Shown in pieces: positions 1 through 7,257 of a stretch of 20,155 nt of DNA (the stretch's first letter is position 1; each line of letters begins with the position of its first letter). The notes below the pieces were generated by a model. The model made no database searches and was not told where the DNA came from. It worked only from the letters and a program-made list of their open reading frames with translations. The stretch is from positions 1 through 20,155 of the IMG/VR virus record IMGVR_UViG_3300028925_000752, one strand, 5' to 3'. A program made the translations under genes and the position numbers. The DNA comes from a virus.

Positions 1-696
1 CTGGATGCAGAGAGACTGGAAGACCAGAGACTCCGCCCAGACAACTACGAGCACATCTGGGAAGGCGGGATGCTTATCCATGTGGATGGGGCATACTATG
101 CCGTTGAGATGCGAGAGGCTAACGCACAGGGCCGTATAACGTCTGTAAACTACGATCCTGCCCTACCTGTAGTAACCGCATGGGATTTGGGTATGGGCGA
201 TTCTACGGCGATCTGGTTCGCTCAGATGCACGGCCCAGAGGTCAGGCTGATTGACTACTACGAAAGCAGCGGTGTTGGATTAGAGCACTACGCCAGAGTC
301 TTAGAGCAAAAGCGCTACTTCTACGGACAGCATATCCTGCCGCACGATGTCAGAGTCAGGGAGCTTGGCACTGGTAAGAGCCGATACGAGACATTGATGC
401 AACTAGGCCTAAATCCCATCACAATCGCGCCTCAGCTCGGTGTTGACGATGGTATACAAGCGGTAAGGTCTATGCTCAATAACGCTTGGTTCGACAAGGA
501 GAACTGCGACAGGGCTATTGATGCTATACGTCAGTACCGTAGAGAGTACGACGACAAGGGAATGACATGGCGGGGGCGTCCATTGCACGACTGGACATCT
601 CACTGTGCTGATGCCCTCAGATACCTAGCTGTTGGCTATCGGAAGACCAGCAACTGGGGTGATCCTATCCGCCGCAACCTTCAAGGTCTCGCATGA
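1..696 (+). CDS. terL: Terminase large subunit, C-terminal part (5' truncated by window edge)
   Basis: The reading frame is open from base 1, so the gene begins upstream; 231 residues are visible. This is the C-terminal part of the DNA-packaging motor protein that cuts concatemeric phage DNA and feeds it into the capsid at the portal vertex. The ATPase domain lies outside the window. The visible start reads YEHIWEG, a common linker sequence in large terminases. An RNase H-like nuclease domain follows: VVTAWDLGMGDSTA with its Asp at 184-186, a second strand ending LIDYY (Asp at 253-255), and a C-terminal DWTSHCADALRYL with acidic codons at 589-591 and 610-612. These are the expected places for metal-binding acids. 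The stop is TGA at 694-696. The family call is confident; the packaging type (pac or cos) cannot be judged from this piece. Confidence 0.9.
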   Translation: MDAERLEDQRLRPDNYEHIWEGGMLIHVDGAYYAVEMREANAQGRITSVNYDPALPVVTAWDLGMGDSTAIWFAQMHGPEVRLIDYYESSGVGLEHYARVLEQKRYFYGQHILPHDVRVRELGTGKSRYETLMQLGLNPITIAPQLGVDDGIQAVRSMLNNAWFDKENCDRAIDAIRQYRREYDDKGMTWRGRPLHDWTSHCADALRYLAVGYRKTSNWGDPIRRNLQGLA

Positions 697-702
697 TATA
701 AT
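694..702 (+). promoter_or_regulatory. Extended -10 promoter element (TGATATAAT)
   Basis: TGnTATAAT starts at the terminase stop codon and lies 28 bases before the TTG start of the next gene. It is a perfect extended -10 element for a sigma70-type RNA polymerase. I see no convincing -35 box, which extended -10 promoters do not need. The same box occurs in two other intergenic gaps of this window, which strengthens the call. Promoter activity is inferred. Confidence 0.45.
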
Positions 703-729
703 CTCTGCATAACCGCGTGGAGATATATT

Positions 730-2409
730 TTGTACCCAAAACCAAAAACCCTATTAGAGCTAATCACTGAGCGCAACCCTGCCGCCTTGGGAACTGCTGG
801 ATTGGCTGGCGCGGCTACATTGCAGTCAGAGGATGCCGACGCAACTTTTCTTGGTTTAAGATCATTAAAAGGCTTGGCAAACCAAGATATGCTAGGAATG
901 GCTAAGAAAATGCAAGCTACTGGCATGAATGCTGAGGATATATGGGGCCGCACAGGTTGGAATCAGGGCGCCGATGGGATGTGGCGAACTGAGCACACAA
1001 ATTACGACAACACCAAAATAAATCTAGAAGGTTTGGAGGGAAGCGGCAGTAATGTTTTGACGCTTGGCGATGTTATAGACGACCCAGTGCTTTTAAACTC
1101 TTATGACGGCGAAAACCCACTGCTACTAGGCGAAGTGCAAAATGAAGGATATGGGCTCGAACTTCCCAAGTTAAGGGATTACAAGATACAGTTTGATCCT
1201 AAGTTAATGACATCAAGTATTGATGGTTCTTTTGATCCCAAAAATCATGCTATAACTTTGAGCCCAGACCTGACCTATAAAAAATTGCGAGAAACAATAT
1301 TGCATGAGATGCAACACGCCGTACAGCAACAAGAAGGGTTTTCTGGTGGGTTAAGTACAAATGCTATCAAATATGCAATGGACAACTACTTTGATGATAG
1401 CCAAAGTTTTAGGTATTTACAGTCGCTCTTTGGTACAAAATTGCCAAGGGAGATAAATGATGAAGATGTTTACAATGCTTATAAAAATAATGCAGGGGAG
1501 GTTGAGGCCGAAGTTGTAGTTGGTAGAGATAAGCTCGCCAGCATGAAGCCTTACAACCCAAGGGCTGTGCCACCAGAACGGTTTGAAAGAGCTGATGGCG
1601 CACTTCCGCGCGAACAACAGAACCTTCTCCAACTTACTGATTTCGACGAATCTGAACAAGAGATTTACGGCGAATATGGTGGTCGATTCAAACGAAACGA
1701 AAAGAATCTAGCTACAGGTCTAGGATTGCTTGGAGCTGCTGCTGGGGCCAGTGCCGATGATGGCGAGCAGGATGCTGTAGAGATGACAGATCAAGACAGA
1801 TATGCCGCAGACGTTCAGAGAGCCCAACAAATGGCCCAGAGCGACGATCCTGCCATGCAACAACGTGGGCAGGCATGGTTAGACCAGTTTGGCGGAATGG
1901 CGTCAGAAGACGATTCTGAGCCCTTTGATGCCAACTACAATTTAACCGACCAGCCGCTGTGGCTTGCTCAAGCTGGAGAGACTTTTCTGAGAGATATTGG
2001 CGGGGCAGTTTCGGGTATGTTTGATCCAGAGACAGGTAGAGAGATCAGAGAGAATCGCACACTGCCGGCAACCGATGGCACTGATTACCTTGATCAACAA
2101 TTTTACGGCGCATTGGGCACTGCTTTACAGCCGGTTGCTTCAGGCATTAAACGTGTAGCAGATATGCCCTACAACGCACAAACTGTGCAGATGGCTGCCA
2201 ATCCCTACGCTATTCCAATGCCTAGCCCAGAGATGCAGCAAGACACTAGCACTTTGAACGAGGCCATCGGTTTTGCTGCGCAGGAATACGACAAACTAAG
2301 CGACAGACAAAAGCGCAATGTCGCTAGGGCTGGCAATACTGCTGAGACGATTAGTTATATTTTGCCCGGAATGGGGTTGCTTAAAAAATATTTCGGAGGT
2401 GCCAACTAA
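730..2409 (+). CDS. Large phage protein with HExxH metallopeptidase-like domain (LPD23-like?)
   Basis: This is a 559-residue protein. The start is TTG at 730, chosen because GGAG at 719-722 sits seven bases before it and no ATG lies nearby. A conserved-looking block (roughly residues 55-265) contains DIWGRTGWNQGADGMWR, then HEMQH at 192-196 inside TILHEMQHAVQQQEGF, and GEVEAE at 256-261. HExxH followed by a downstream Glu is the zinc-binding pattern of zincin-type metallopeptidases. This arrangement resembles the polyvalent-protein-associated domain LPD23 found in phages and conjugative elements, a family assignment I make from memory. The remainder is acidic and Gln-rich, and the C-terminal end is Gly-rich and hydrophobic. 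Its place between terminase and adaptor fits a virion or co-injected protein. The substrate is unknown. Parts of the gene are AT-rich (35% GC by hand count over 1381-1500). Stop and next start overlap as TAATG. Confidence 0.6.
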   Translation: MYPKPKTLLELITERNPAALGTAGLAGAATLQSEDADATFLGLRSLKGLANQDMLGMAKKMQATGMNAEDIWGRTGWNQGADGMWRTEHTNYDNTKINLEGLEGSGSNVLTLGDVIDDPVLLNSYDGENPLLLGEVQNEGYGLELPKLRDYKIQFDPKLMTSSIDGSFDPKNHAITLSPDLTYKKLRETILHEMQHAVQQQEGFSGGLSTNAIKYAMDNYFDDSQSFRYLQSLFGTKLPREINDEDVYNAYKNNAGEVEAEVVVGRDKLASMKPYNPRAVPPERFERADGALPREQQNLLQLTDFDESEQEIYGEYGGRFKRNEKNLATGLGLLGAAAGASADDGEQDAVEMTDQDRYAADVQRAQQMAQSDDPAMQQRGQAWLDQFGGMASEDDSEPFDANYNLTDQPLWLAQAGETFLRDIGGAVSGMFDPETGREIRENRTLPATDGTDYLDQQFYGALGTALQPVASGIKRVADMPYNAQTVQMAANPYAIPMPSPEMQQDTSTLNEAIGFAAQEYDKLSDRQKRNVARAGNTAETISYILPGMGLLKKYFGGAN

Positions 2410-3695
2410 TGGCTAAGGCTGCAGTAAAAGGTTTGCTTAAATCCTTAGATGAGGACAAGCCAAAACCAAAGAAAAAGAAAAACGAACCATTTAAGCTGCC
2501 TGAAAACTACCAGTCGCCCGATTCTTTTGGGCCAGAAGTTACGACTAGGCGGGCTGGTGAGGTTATTGAGGCGCCAAGATTACAGTTCCAGACACCTGCT
2601 GGTTATGTGGAAGACCCAATATCGCAGTTAGCAATTGCTGGCGAGTACGGCGAAGGCGTCCCCAAAGCAATGATCACAAAAGAGCAAAAGGCGCTGGAAC
2701 AAAGTGAGCGATACAGGGCAATGCAAGAAAAAAGGCCAGAAGGCAGTAGGGTAGTTGCAACACAAGACACTGCTCTGCCGTCTATTAGCTGGGAGCAGCT
2801 TCAGGGCAGGCCAGCTATTATGCTTCCGGCAGACATGGCTATTGGTGGCGGGTTGCTGCAGAGAGTAGGCGGTGTTGATATTGAGCCGATGTACTTGCAT
2901 GGCGGCCCATTCTATTCTGACATCTGGAAGAGCTGGGCATCTGACTCTGGCGCAGCTACGGGCAAACAGGCCCACGCAATGAAGGTCATGGAAGAGACGG
3001 GCCAATTGCCTTTCATGATCTATTCGCCAATGCAACACGCCGGATCAAACTTTAGCTATCACCCATCAATGGCGCAGCTTAGATACCTAGAAGCAACCGG
3101 AGACCTAGATGCTGCAGGTAAAGCGCAGTTAGATCAAATGATGCGAAGTTTGCTTGATAAGGGCGACACTAAAAATATTGCAAAAAACTGGGAAGGTTAT
3201 AGTAGCGCCAGCGACATGATGGATTTAATAACCAACAGAGAAAGGGCAGCATCACTTGGATTTTCAACTGGCAACTTAAGAAAAGCATTGACTCCAATAT
3301 TAGGCCAAAAGCAAATGCAGATGCATGGCACTCTTCCGTTGTCTGATATCTATCAAGCTGTAAACGAGCCAAATATGCATAACATGGCGCCGCGTCAGGT
3401 AGGTTTGCGTGGATTGCTTGCAGAGTTTGAGCAGCCAGAAAACCTGAAGCCAACAACTGAAGATATGGCTATTAGCTACAACACCCAGATACCGGCACAG
3501 CAGGCATTTCAGATAGAAGGCGGTACACTGCCTGCGCAGGTTTTGTTTAGAGATATGTTCCAATCTAGATCAAACAAAAATCCTGCACAAGCGTATCGCA
3601 GCGCCCAAACTTCAGGCAGTGCGCAGGACTATCAAATGCTAGACCAAGAGACAATAGATAGGATAATGCGCTACATGGAAATGAACCAGCAATAA
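2409..3695 (+). CDS. Hypothetical phage protein, possibly virion-associated
   Basis: This is a 428-residue protein. The ATG at 2409 overlaps the previous stop and is served by GGAGGT at 2395-2400, eight bases upstream, so the two genes are probably translated together. The N-terminus has a strongly basic stretch (KPKPKKKK at about residues 17-24) followed by a disordered Pro/Glu-rich region. A more ordered part begins near residue 121 with LPSISWEQLQGRPAIMLPADM, then HGGPFY at about 164-169 and WAS at 176-178. The C-terminal half is mostly helical in character, with many Met and Gln. I do not recognise a catalytic motif. Short motifs of this kind (GGP.Y, WAS) recur in large phage polyvalent proteins as I remember them, so a role linked to the preceding HExxH protein is plausible but unproven. 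The gene ends 31 bases before the adaptor gene, in a gap that carries a TATAAT box. Confidence 0.6.
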   Translation: MAKAAVKGLLKSLDEDKPKPKKKKNEPFKLPENYQSPDSFGPEVTTRRAGEVIEAPRLQFQTPAGYVEDPISQLAIAGEYGEGVPKAMITKEQKALEQSERYRAMQEKRPEGSRVVATQDTALPSISWEQLQGRPAIMLPADMAIGGGLLQRVGGVDIEPMYLHGGPFYSDIWKSWASDSGAATGKQAHAMKVMEETGQLPFMIYSPMQHAGSNFSYHPSMAQLRYLEATGDLDAAGKAQLDQMMRSLLDKGDTKNIAKNWEGYSSASDMMDLITNRERAASLGFSTGNLRKALTPILGQKQMQMHGTLPLSDIYQAVNEPNMHNMAPRQVGLRGLLAEFEQPENLKPTTEDMAISYNTQIPAQQAFQIEGGTLPAQVLFRDMFQSRSNKNPAQAYRSAQTSGSAQDYQMLDQETIDRIMRYMEMNQQ

Positions 3696-3700
3696 TGCTG

Positions 3701-3706
3701 TATAAT
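3701..3706 (+). promoter_or_regulatory. -10-like TATAAT box in the gap before the adaptor gene
   Basis: TATAAT lies in the 31-base gap, 20 bases before the adaptor ATG at 3727, and is followed by GGAG at 3717-3720 as the ribosome binding site. The bases before the box read CTG rather than the TGn of a true extended -10, and no good -35 is visible. It is supported mainly by recurrence of the same box in the gaps at 697 and 9393. Confidence 0.35.
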
Positions 3707-3726
3707 TAAGCCAACTGGAGATCTCG

Positions 3727-4350
3727 ATGGCATTAACAAACTACACAGAGCTGAAGACGGCTATTGCTGACTTTCTCAACCGCGATGACTTAGGTTCGGT
3801 AATCCCTACCTTTGTCTCGCTGTGTGAGGCTCAGGTCAACCGTCAGATCCGTCATTTCAAGATGGAGAATCGCGCTACATCAACGATAAATGAGCAGTAC
3901 CTGACACGGCCTAGCGATTGGTTAGAGACCATCCGAATGACCGTAGAGGCTGACACTACTCGACAGGTAGAGTTGATCTCACGCGCTGCGCTGGTCGATA
4001 AAAAGGCTCAAACACTGGGGGCTACAGGCGCGCCACGGTTCTATACGAATAGTGAAGACAGTTTCGAGCTGTACCCTGTACCCGATGGTGACTACGACAT
4101 CGAGGTTCTCTACACGCAAAAGATTCCTGCGCTGTCTGACAGCAACCCTACTAACTGGCTGTTGACCGACCACCCTGACGTTTATCTATACGGGGCACTG
4201 GTTCACTCAGCACCATATCTGCAGGAAGATGGACGGGCTCAGACTTGGGCTCAAATGTACGGGGCTGCTGTTCAGGCTGCCAATATGACATCAGAGAAGG
4301 CTAAGTACAGCGGATCTGGACTAACACCCAAAATACGAGGGCTACGATGA
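3727..4350 (+). CDS. Head-tail adaptor (SU10-type adaptor / P22 gp4-like)
   Basis: This is a 207-residue protein. The ATG is preceded by GGAG at 3717-3720, six bases away. The N-terminus, LKTAIADFLNRDDLGSVIP, followed by EAQVNRQIRHFKMENR, a middle LTRPSDWLE, and the C-terminal part WLLTDHPDVYLYGALVHSAPYL are hallmarks of the podovirus adaptor family. Its members form a twelve-subunit ring under the portal and join it to the tail nozzle after DNA packaging. The length fits the family. The helical start with conserved RDD and the late HPDVYLYGAL helix are the most diagnostic segments. It opens the tail module and overlaps the next gene by four bases (ATGA). I am confident of the family; the detailed contacts are inferred from homologues. 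Confidence 0.85.
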   Translation: MALTNYTELKTAIADFLNRDDLGSVIPTFVSLCEAQVNRQIRHFKMENRATSTINEQYLTRPSDWLETIRMTVEADTTRQVELISRAALVDKKAQTLGATGAPRFYTNSEDSFELYPVPDGDYDIEVLYTQKIPALSDSNPTNWLLTDHPDVYLYGALVHSAPYLQEDGRAQTWAQMYGAAVQAANMTSEKAKYSGSGLTPKIRGLR

Positions 4351-4727
4351 GCTTTTCAAACTACTTAGAAACCGAAGTGCTGGATCACGTTTTTGGCGGC
4401 AACGCTTACACTGCTCCATCTACTTTGTACCTTGGCCTATACACTGCAGCACCATCAGACACTGGCGGTGGCACTGAGGTATCTGGTGCAAGCTATGCAC
4501 GACAGTCTGCAGCTATGACTGTATCTGGCAACGAAGCTACTACTAGCGCATCCGTTGAGTTTCCTGCGGCTGGTGGATCATGGGGAACTATCACCCATGT
4601 TGGAGTATTTGACGCAAGCACAGGCGGAAACCTGCTGGCGTATGGCGCACTCACCGCAAGCAAGACTATTGATACTGGCGACATTTTCCGTATCCCAGCA
4701 GGATCTTTAGATATAACGCTGGACTGA
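4347..4727 (+). CDS. Small tail fibre-associated structural protein (Gp80-like)
   Basis: This is a 126-residue protein. Its ATG overlaps the adaptor stop (ATGA), with GAGG at 4337-4340 as ribosome binding site. The sequence follows a pattern seen in many tailed phages: an N-terminal YLETEVLDHVFGG helix, STLYLGLYTAAPSD, then EVSGASYAR, FPAAGGSWGTITHVGVFDA and a final IPAGSLDITLD. It is nearly all beta strand after the first helix. Homologues are usually annotated as phage tail fibre or minor tail protein (mycobacteriophage Gp80-like), and their exact role is poorly defined. Its place between the adaptor and two repeat-built fibre genes fits a small subunit of the tail or fibre attachment site. 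One base separates it from the next gene. Confidence 0.7.
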   Translation: MSFSNYLETEVLDHVFGGNAYTAPSTLYLGLYTAAPSDTGGGTEVSGASYARQSAAMTVSGNEATTSASVEFPAAGGSWGTITHVGVFDASTGGNLLAYGALTASKTIDTGDIFRIPAGSLDITLD

Positions 4728-4728
4728 T

Positions 4729-5544
4729 ATGTACTCTGTCGATTCATACTCTACGGTACCGATTGGGGCTGTAGAGTTAGACATAGTATCGGCGACTATA
4801 TTCGCCACTAGCGATGCCTCCATTACTGGGGGCTTTGTGCTGTCTGTAGACGCGCAAGTTTCTGCAGCTACTAGCCTGTCTGCAGCGATAAACCGCGTTA
4901 GATTGGCATCTGTGCAGGTTGACGGCCAGTCTGGATGGGCTGCCGGCGCAAACATTGTCAGGGATGGCGGATCGACAATACTTGTAACCAGTGCATCGCA
5001 GATGGCTGGTGAGCGGGTAGCTGAAGCACAATCAGCGATAAATGGCACAACACAACAGGCGACTATTGCTACGCGCATCCGCACAGTATCTGCCGACATA
5101 GATGGTTCTGCCGCCCTTGATATTGCAGGCGAGCGAGTAAAACTAGGTAATACTGAAGTTCAAGTACAATCTGGCATAGCTATTGATGCCAATCGAGTAC
5201 AGAGCGGCGCTGTTGTAGTATACGCTGACACTGGACATGACTTCTCTGCAAACGCTGTCAAGTCCGGCTCTGTGGTCATCTACTCTAACGCAAGCATAGA
5301 GTCTGACGCTGCAGTAACCGCTATTGGACAGGTGCAAGCTCTGGCTGAGGCTGGAGTTGATGTCGAGGGTGTTATACTCTGGGTTGAAGTGCCAGACGAC
5401 CAAGAGACTTGGACTGTAGTTACGACCGGCAATGAGATCTGGACAGACGCAAATAGCGACACACAAAATTGGACTGACACTGTAAGCGGCTCTGAAACTT
5501 GGGCTGATGCAACATCAACTACTGAAGACTGGGAGGCCGCATAA
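4729..5544 (+). CDS. Repeat-built tail protein: ten 20-residue repeats plus 10-residue Trp repeats
   Basis: This is a 271-residue protein starting one base after the previous stop. After 14 residues the sequence divides exactly into ten units of 20 residues (residues 15-214). The better units begin [NE]RV or NAV, have Gly or Ser near position 6, alternate hydrophobic residues, then end in Ala/Gly (for example [20 protein letters not shown]). After an 11-residue linker come four units of 10 residues, each with Trp at position 3 (ETW, EIW, QNW, ETW), and a short final EDW. No enzyme motif is present. Regular alternating hydrophobics in exact-length turns suggest a stacked beta structure such as a beta-helix or trimeric fibre shaft; that is inference. 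Its place between the Gp80-like gene and a fibre gene supports a tail-fibre or fibre-linker role. The stop overlaps the next ATG (TAATG). Confidence 0.7.
   Translation: MYSVDSYSTVPIGAVELDIVSATIFATSDASITGGFVLSVDAQVSAATSLSAAINRVRLASVQVDGQSGWAAGANIVRDGGSTILVTSASQMAGERVAEAQSAINGTTQQATIATRIRTVSADIDGSAALDIAGERVKLGNTEVQVQSGIAIDANRVQSGAVVVYADTGHDFSANAVKSGSVVIYSNASIESDAAVTAIGQVQALAEAGVDVEGVILWVEVPDDQETWTVVTTGNEIWTDANSDTQNWTDTVSGSETWADATSTTEDWEAA
4771..5370 (+). repeat. Ten 60-bp coding repeats (20 residues each)
   Basis: Translation of this stretch falls into ten consecutive 20-residue units without any insertion or deletion. Units are recognisable at protein level ([42 protein letters not shown]) but have diverged at DNA level, so the array is old and kept by structural selection rather than freshly duplicated. 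Confidence 0.75.
5404..5541 (+). repeat. 30-bp coding repeats with one Trp per unit
   Basis: Four full 10-residue units start at 5404, 5434, 5464 and 5494, and a partial fifth starts at 5524. Each has the form x-x-Trp with mostly Thr/Asp/Ser after it: [46 protein letters not shown]. The period is exact and is half that of the preceding array. Confidence 0.75.
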
Positions 5545-6554
5545 TGGCTGATACGAACACAACTACTTTCAGCTTGGTCAAACCAGAGGTTGGCGCCTCT
5601 GAGGATACTTGGGGCACCAAGCTTAACGCTAACCTAGACACTATTGATGACTTGCTAGATGGCACTACTGCTATTAAGCCAAACCTTACTGTTGGCGAGT
5701 GGAAGGTAGGCGGCACTGCTGTTACATCTACCGCAGCAGAGCTTAATCTTTTGGACGGCGTTACGGCAACCACTGCCGAACTAAATCTGCTTGATGGCGT
5801 AACCGCAACCACTGCTGAGCTGAACATATTGGATGGCGTTACAGTAGATGCGGCGACCATCAACATTCTTGGCGATGTTACTGCAACGGCGGCAGAATTG
5901 AATATTCTTGACGGAGTAACTGCAACTGCCGCAGAGTTAAATTTGCTGGATGGCGTTACTGCGACAACTGCTGAGATTAACTTGCTAGACGGCGTAACCT
6001 CCACGACTGAAGAGCTTAATATTCTAGACGGTGTGACCGCAACCGCCGCAGAGATAAATGCTTTAGACGGCATTACAGCAACTGTAGACGAGCTTAATAT
6101 CCTAGACGGTGTAACCGCTACAGCATCAGACTTAAACGTCTTAGACGGCATTACAGCGACCACAGCAGAGCTTAACTACGTCGATGGCGTAACTTCTGCC
6201 GTGCAGACTCAGATCGACTCTAAGCTAGGCGATGAATATCAAGAAATGCCGCAGAACGCAAAAGACAGCTCTTATACTCTGGCTCTGTCGGATAGCGGTA
6301 AGCACCTGTATCACAGTAACTCTACAGCTTACACTTGGACTATACCGGCAAACAGCTCGGTAGCATTCCCACTTGGCACAGTAATTACTTTCGTGAACGA
6401 TGGTTCCGGCGATATAACTATTGCCCGCGCTTCCGGTGTTGCTTTGATTGTTTTTGGCACCGACCAAAACGCTACTCTGTCGCAATACGGCTTGGCCACT
6501 GCAATCAAAGTCGGCACTGATCGCTGGTATATCACTGGCACTGGTGTAGCGTAA
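5544..6554 (+). CDS. Tail fibre protein with [13 protein letters not shown] repeats
   Basis: This is a 336-residue protein. The ATG at 5544 overlaps the upstream stop and has GGGAGG at 5531-5536. The N-terminus ([22 protein letters not shown]) is the typical fibre start that precedes such repeats in many phages. Residues 63-218 are twelve 13-residue repeats around the consensus [13 protein letters not shown]; the fourth is the most divergent ([13 protein letters not shown]). The C-terminal ~105 residues ([14 protein letters not shown] ... [19 protein letters not shown] ... [11 protein letters not shown]) form a small beta domain common at the tips of phage fibres. This is a trimeric host-contact or shaft protein by family resemblance. 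No S74 chaperone is attached here. The stop overlaps the next ATG. Confidence 0.85.
   Translation: MADTNTTTFSLVKPEVGASEDTWGTKLNANLDTIDDLLDGTTAIKPNLTVGEWKVGGTAVTSTAAELNLLDGVTATTAELNLLDGVTATTAELNILDGVTVDAATINILGDVTATAAELNILDGVTATAAELNLLDGVTATTAEINLLDGVTSTTEELNILDGVTATAAEINALDGITATVDELNILDGVTATASDLNVLDGITATTAELNYVDGVTSAVQTQIDSKLGDEYQEMPQNAKDSSYTLALSDSGKHLYHSNSTAYTWTIPANSSVAFPLGTVITFVNDGSGDITIARASGVALIVFGTDQNATLSQYGLATAIKVGTDRWYITGTGVA
5730..6197 (+). repeat. Twelve 39-bp coding repeats in the tail fibre
   Basis: Twelve in-frame units of 39 bases encode 13-residue repeats of the [13 protein letters not shown] type. Codon choice differs between units, so the DNA identity is lower than the protein identity. 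A long open frame on the opposite strand here is a by-product of this repetition. Confidence 0.9.
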
Positions 6555-7255
6555 TGACGGGCGTACTTGGTGGTGTATTGCTGGGCGCAAGGCAGGATCG
6601 ATTTGTCTATGAGGCAATTGATTTTGGGCGTGTAAGTACATCCGGCTCAATACATACGTTTTCAGTCACGGATGGTGACAATATAAAAGCTGGGGAAGAT
6701 TTAAATTATCTTGCCTTTATGATGTTCAACGGTGCAGCTAACACCAACTCGGTCTCGTCTTTTGCATTTCAAGGTACTAGCGCAAACATACTGTATGACT
6801 TTGTTGTCGATCAGACAGATTCAGAGCACGCCGGTGTCACAATAGGTGCGCATTATGTTGACAATGGTCAGCCAGACAAAGGTGTAGTTATAGGTTTAAG
6901 CAACACAATAAACGCCAAGGTAACTGGCTACTACCGATTCTTTGGAGGCAGGGGGGCTATTCTTACGCCTACTTATATAGAGCGGGCAAACTTATCTTAC
7001 CCTCAAACGCACAGCGGAATATCAGTTAAAAAAGACGATGTTGTGATTGTTTTGGTTTGTGCAAGAAACCTTGCGGCTAACCCAATATCAGCTACTAATT
7101 TAACTGAAGATTTCACATACGGATCTGGAGAGATGGATTATTCTGGATTCTCTACGCAGATTGATGCTGATGGTACGTTTAGCACAACAATAGATGTCAC
7201 TAACGAAGAGCAACAATACGGCCATATCTTACTTGTAGTTAGGAAAGGTGATTAA
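6554..7255 (+). CDS. Hypothetical tail-module protein
   Basis: This is a 233-residue protein with ATG overlapping the fibre stop (TAATG). I see no good Shine-Dalgarno, so translation is probably coupled to the upstream gene. The N-terminus is Gly-rich and hydrophobic (TGVLGGVLLGAR), followed by a sequence dominated by short alternating-hydrophobic strands and Gly/Asn turns, with no recognisable enzyme motif. Internal landmarks are VTIGAHYVDNG, VTGYYRFFGGRGA and a C-terminal HILLVVRKGD. A jelly-roll-like or other beta-sandwich tail protein is plausible from the pattern, but I do not recognise the family. Its place between fibre and nozzle genes points to a tail or baseplate-like structural part. 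Two bases separate it from the next gene. Confidence 0.6.
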   Translation: MTGVLGGVLLGARQDRFVYEAIDFGRVSTSGSIHTFSVTDGDNIKAGEDLNYLAFMMFNGAANTNSVSSFAFQGTSANILYDFVVDQTDSEHAGVTIGAHYVDNGQPDKGVVIGLSNTINAKVTGYYRFFGGRGAILTPTYIERANLSYPQTHSGISVKKDDVVIVLVCARNLAANPISATNLTEDFTYGSGEMDYSGFSTQIDADGTFSTTIDVTNEEQQYGHILLVVRKGD

Positions 7256-7257
7256 GA

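Noticed and set aside
2628-3038. 136-codon open frame on the minus strand
   Set aside because: It lies opposite a long plus-strand gene with good start and coupling, is Cys/His/Leu-rich as shadow frames often are, and has no ribosome binding site.
5519-6163. 214-codon open frame on the minus strand with periodic VAVTPS-like sequence
   Set aside because: It is the mirror of the 39-bp fibre repeats. A repeat unit with no stop in that frame stays open by repetition. There is no ribosome binding site and it is antisense to a clear fibre gene.
5730-6197. Regular 39-bp repeats resembling a CRISPR array
   Set aside because: Units are contiguous without spacers, encode a well-known fibre repeat in one frame and vary at DNA level.
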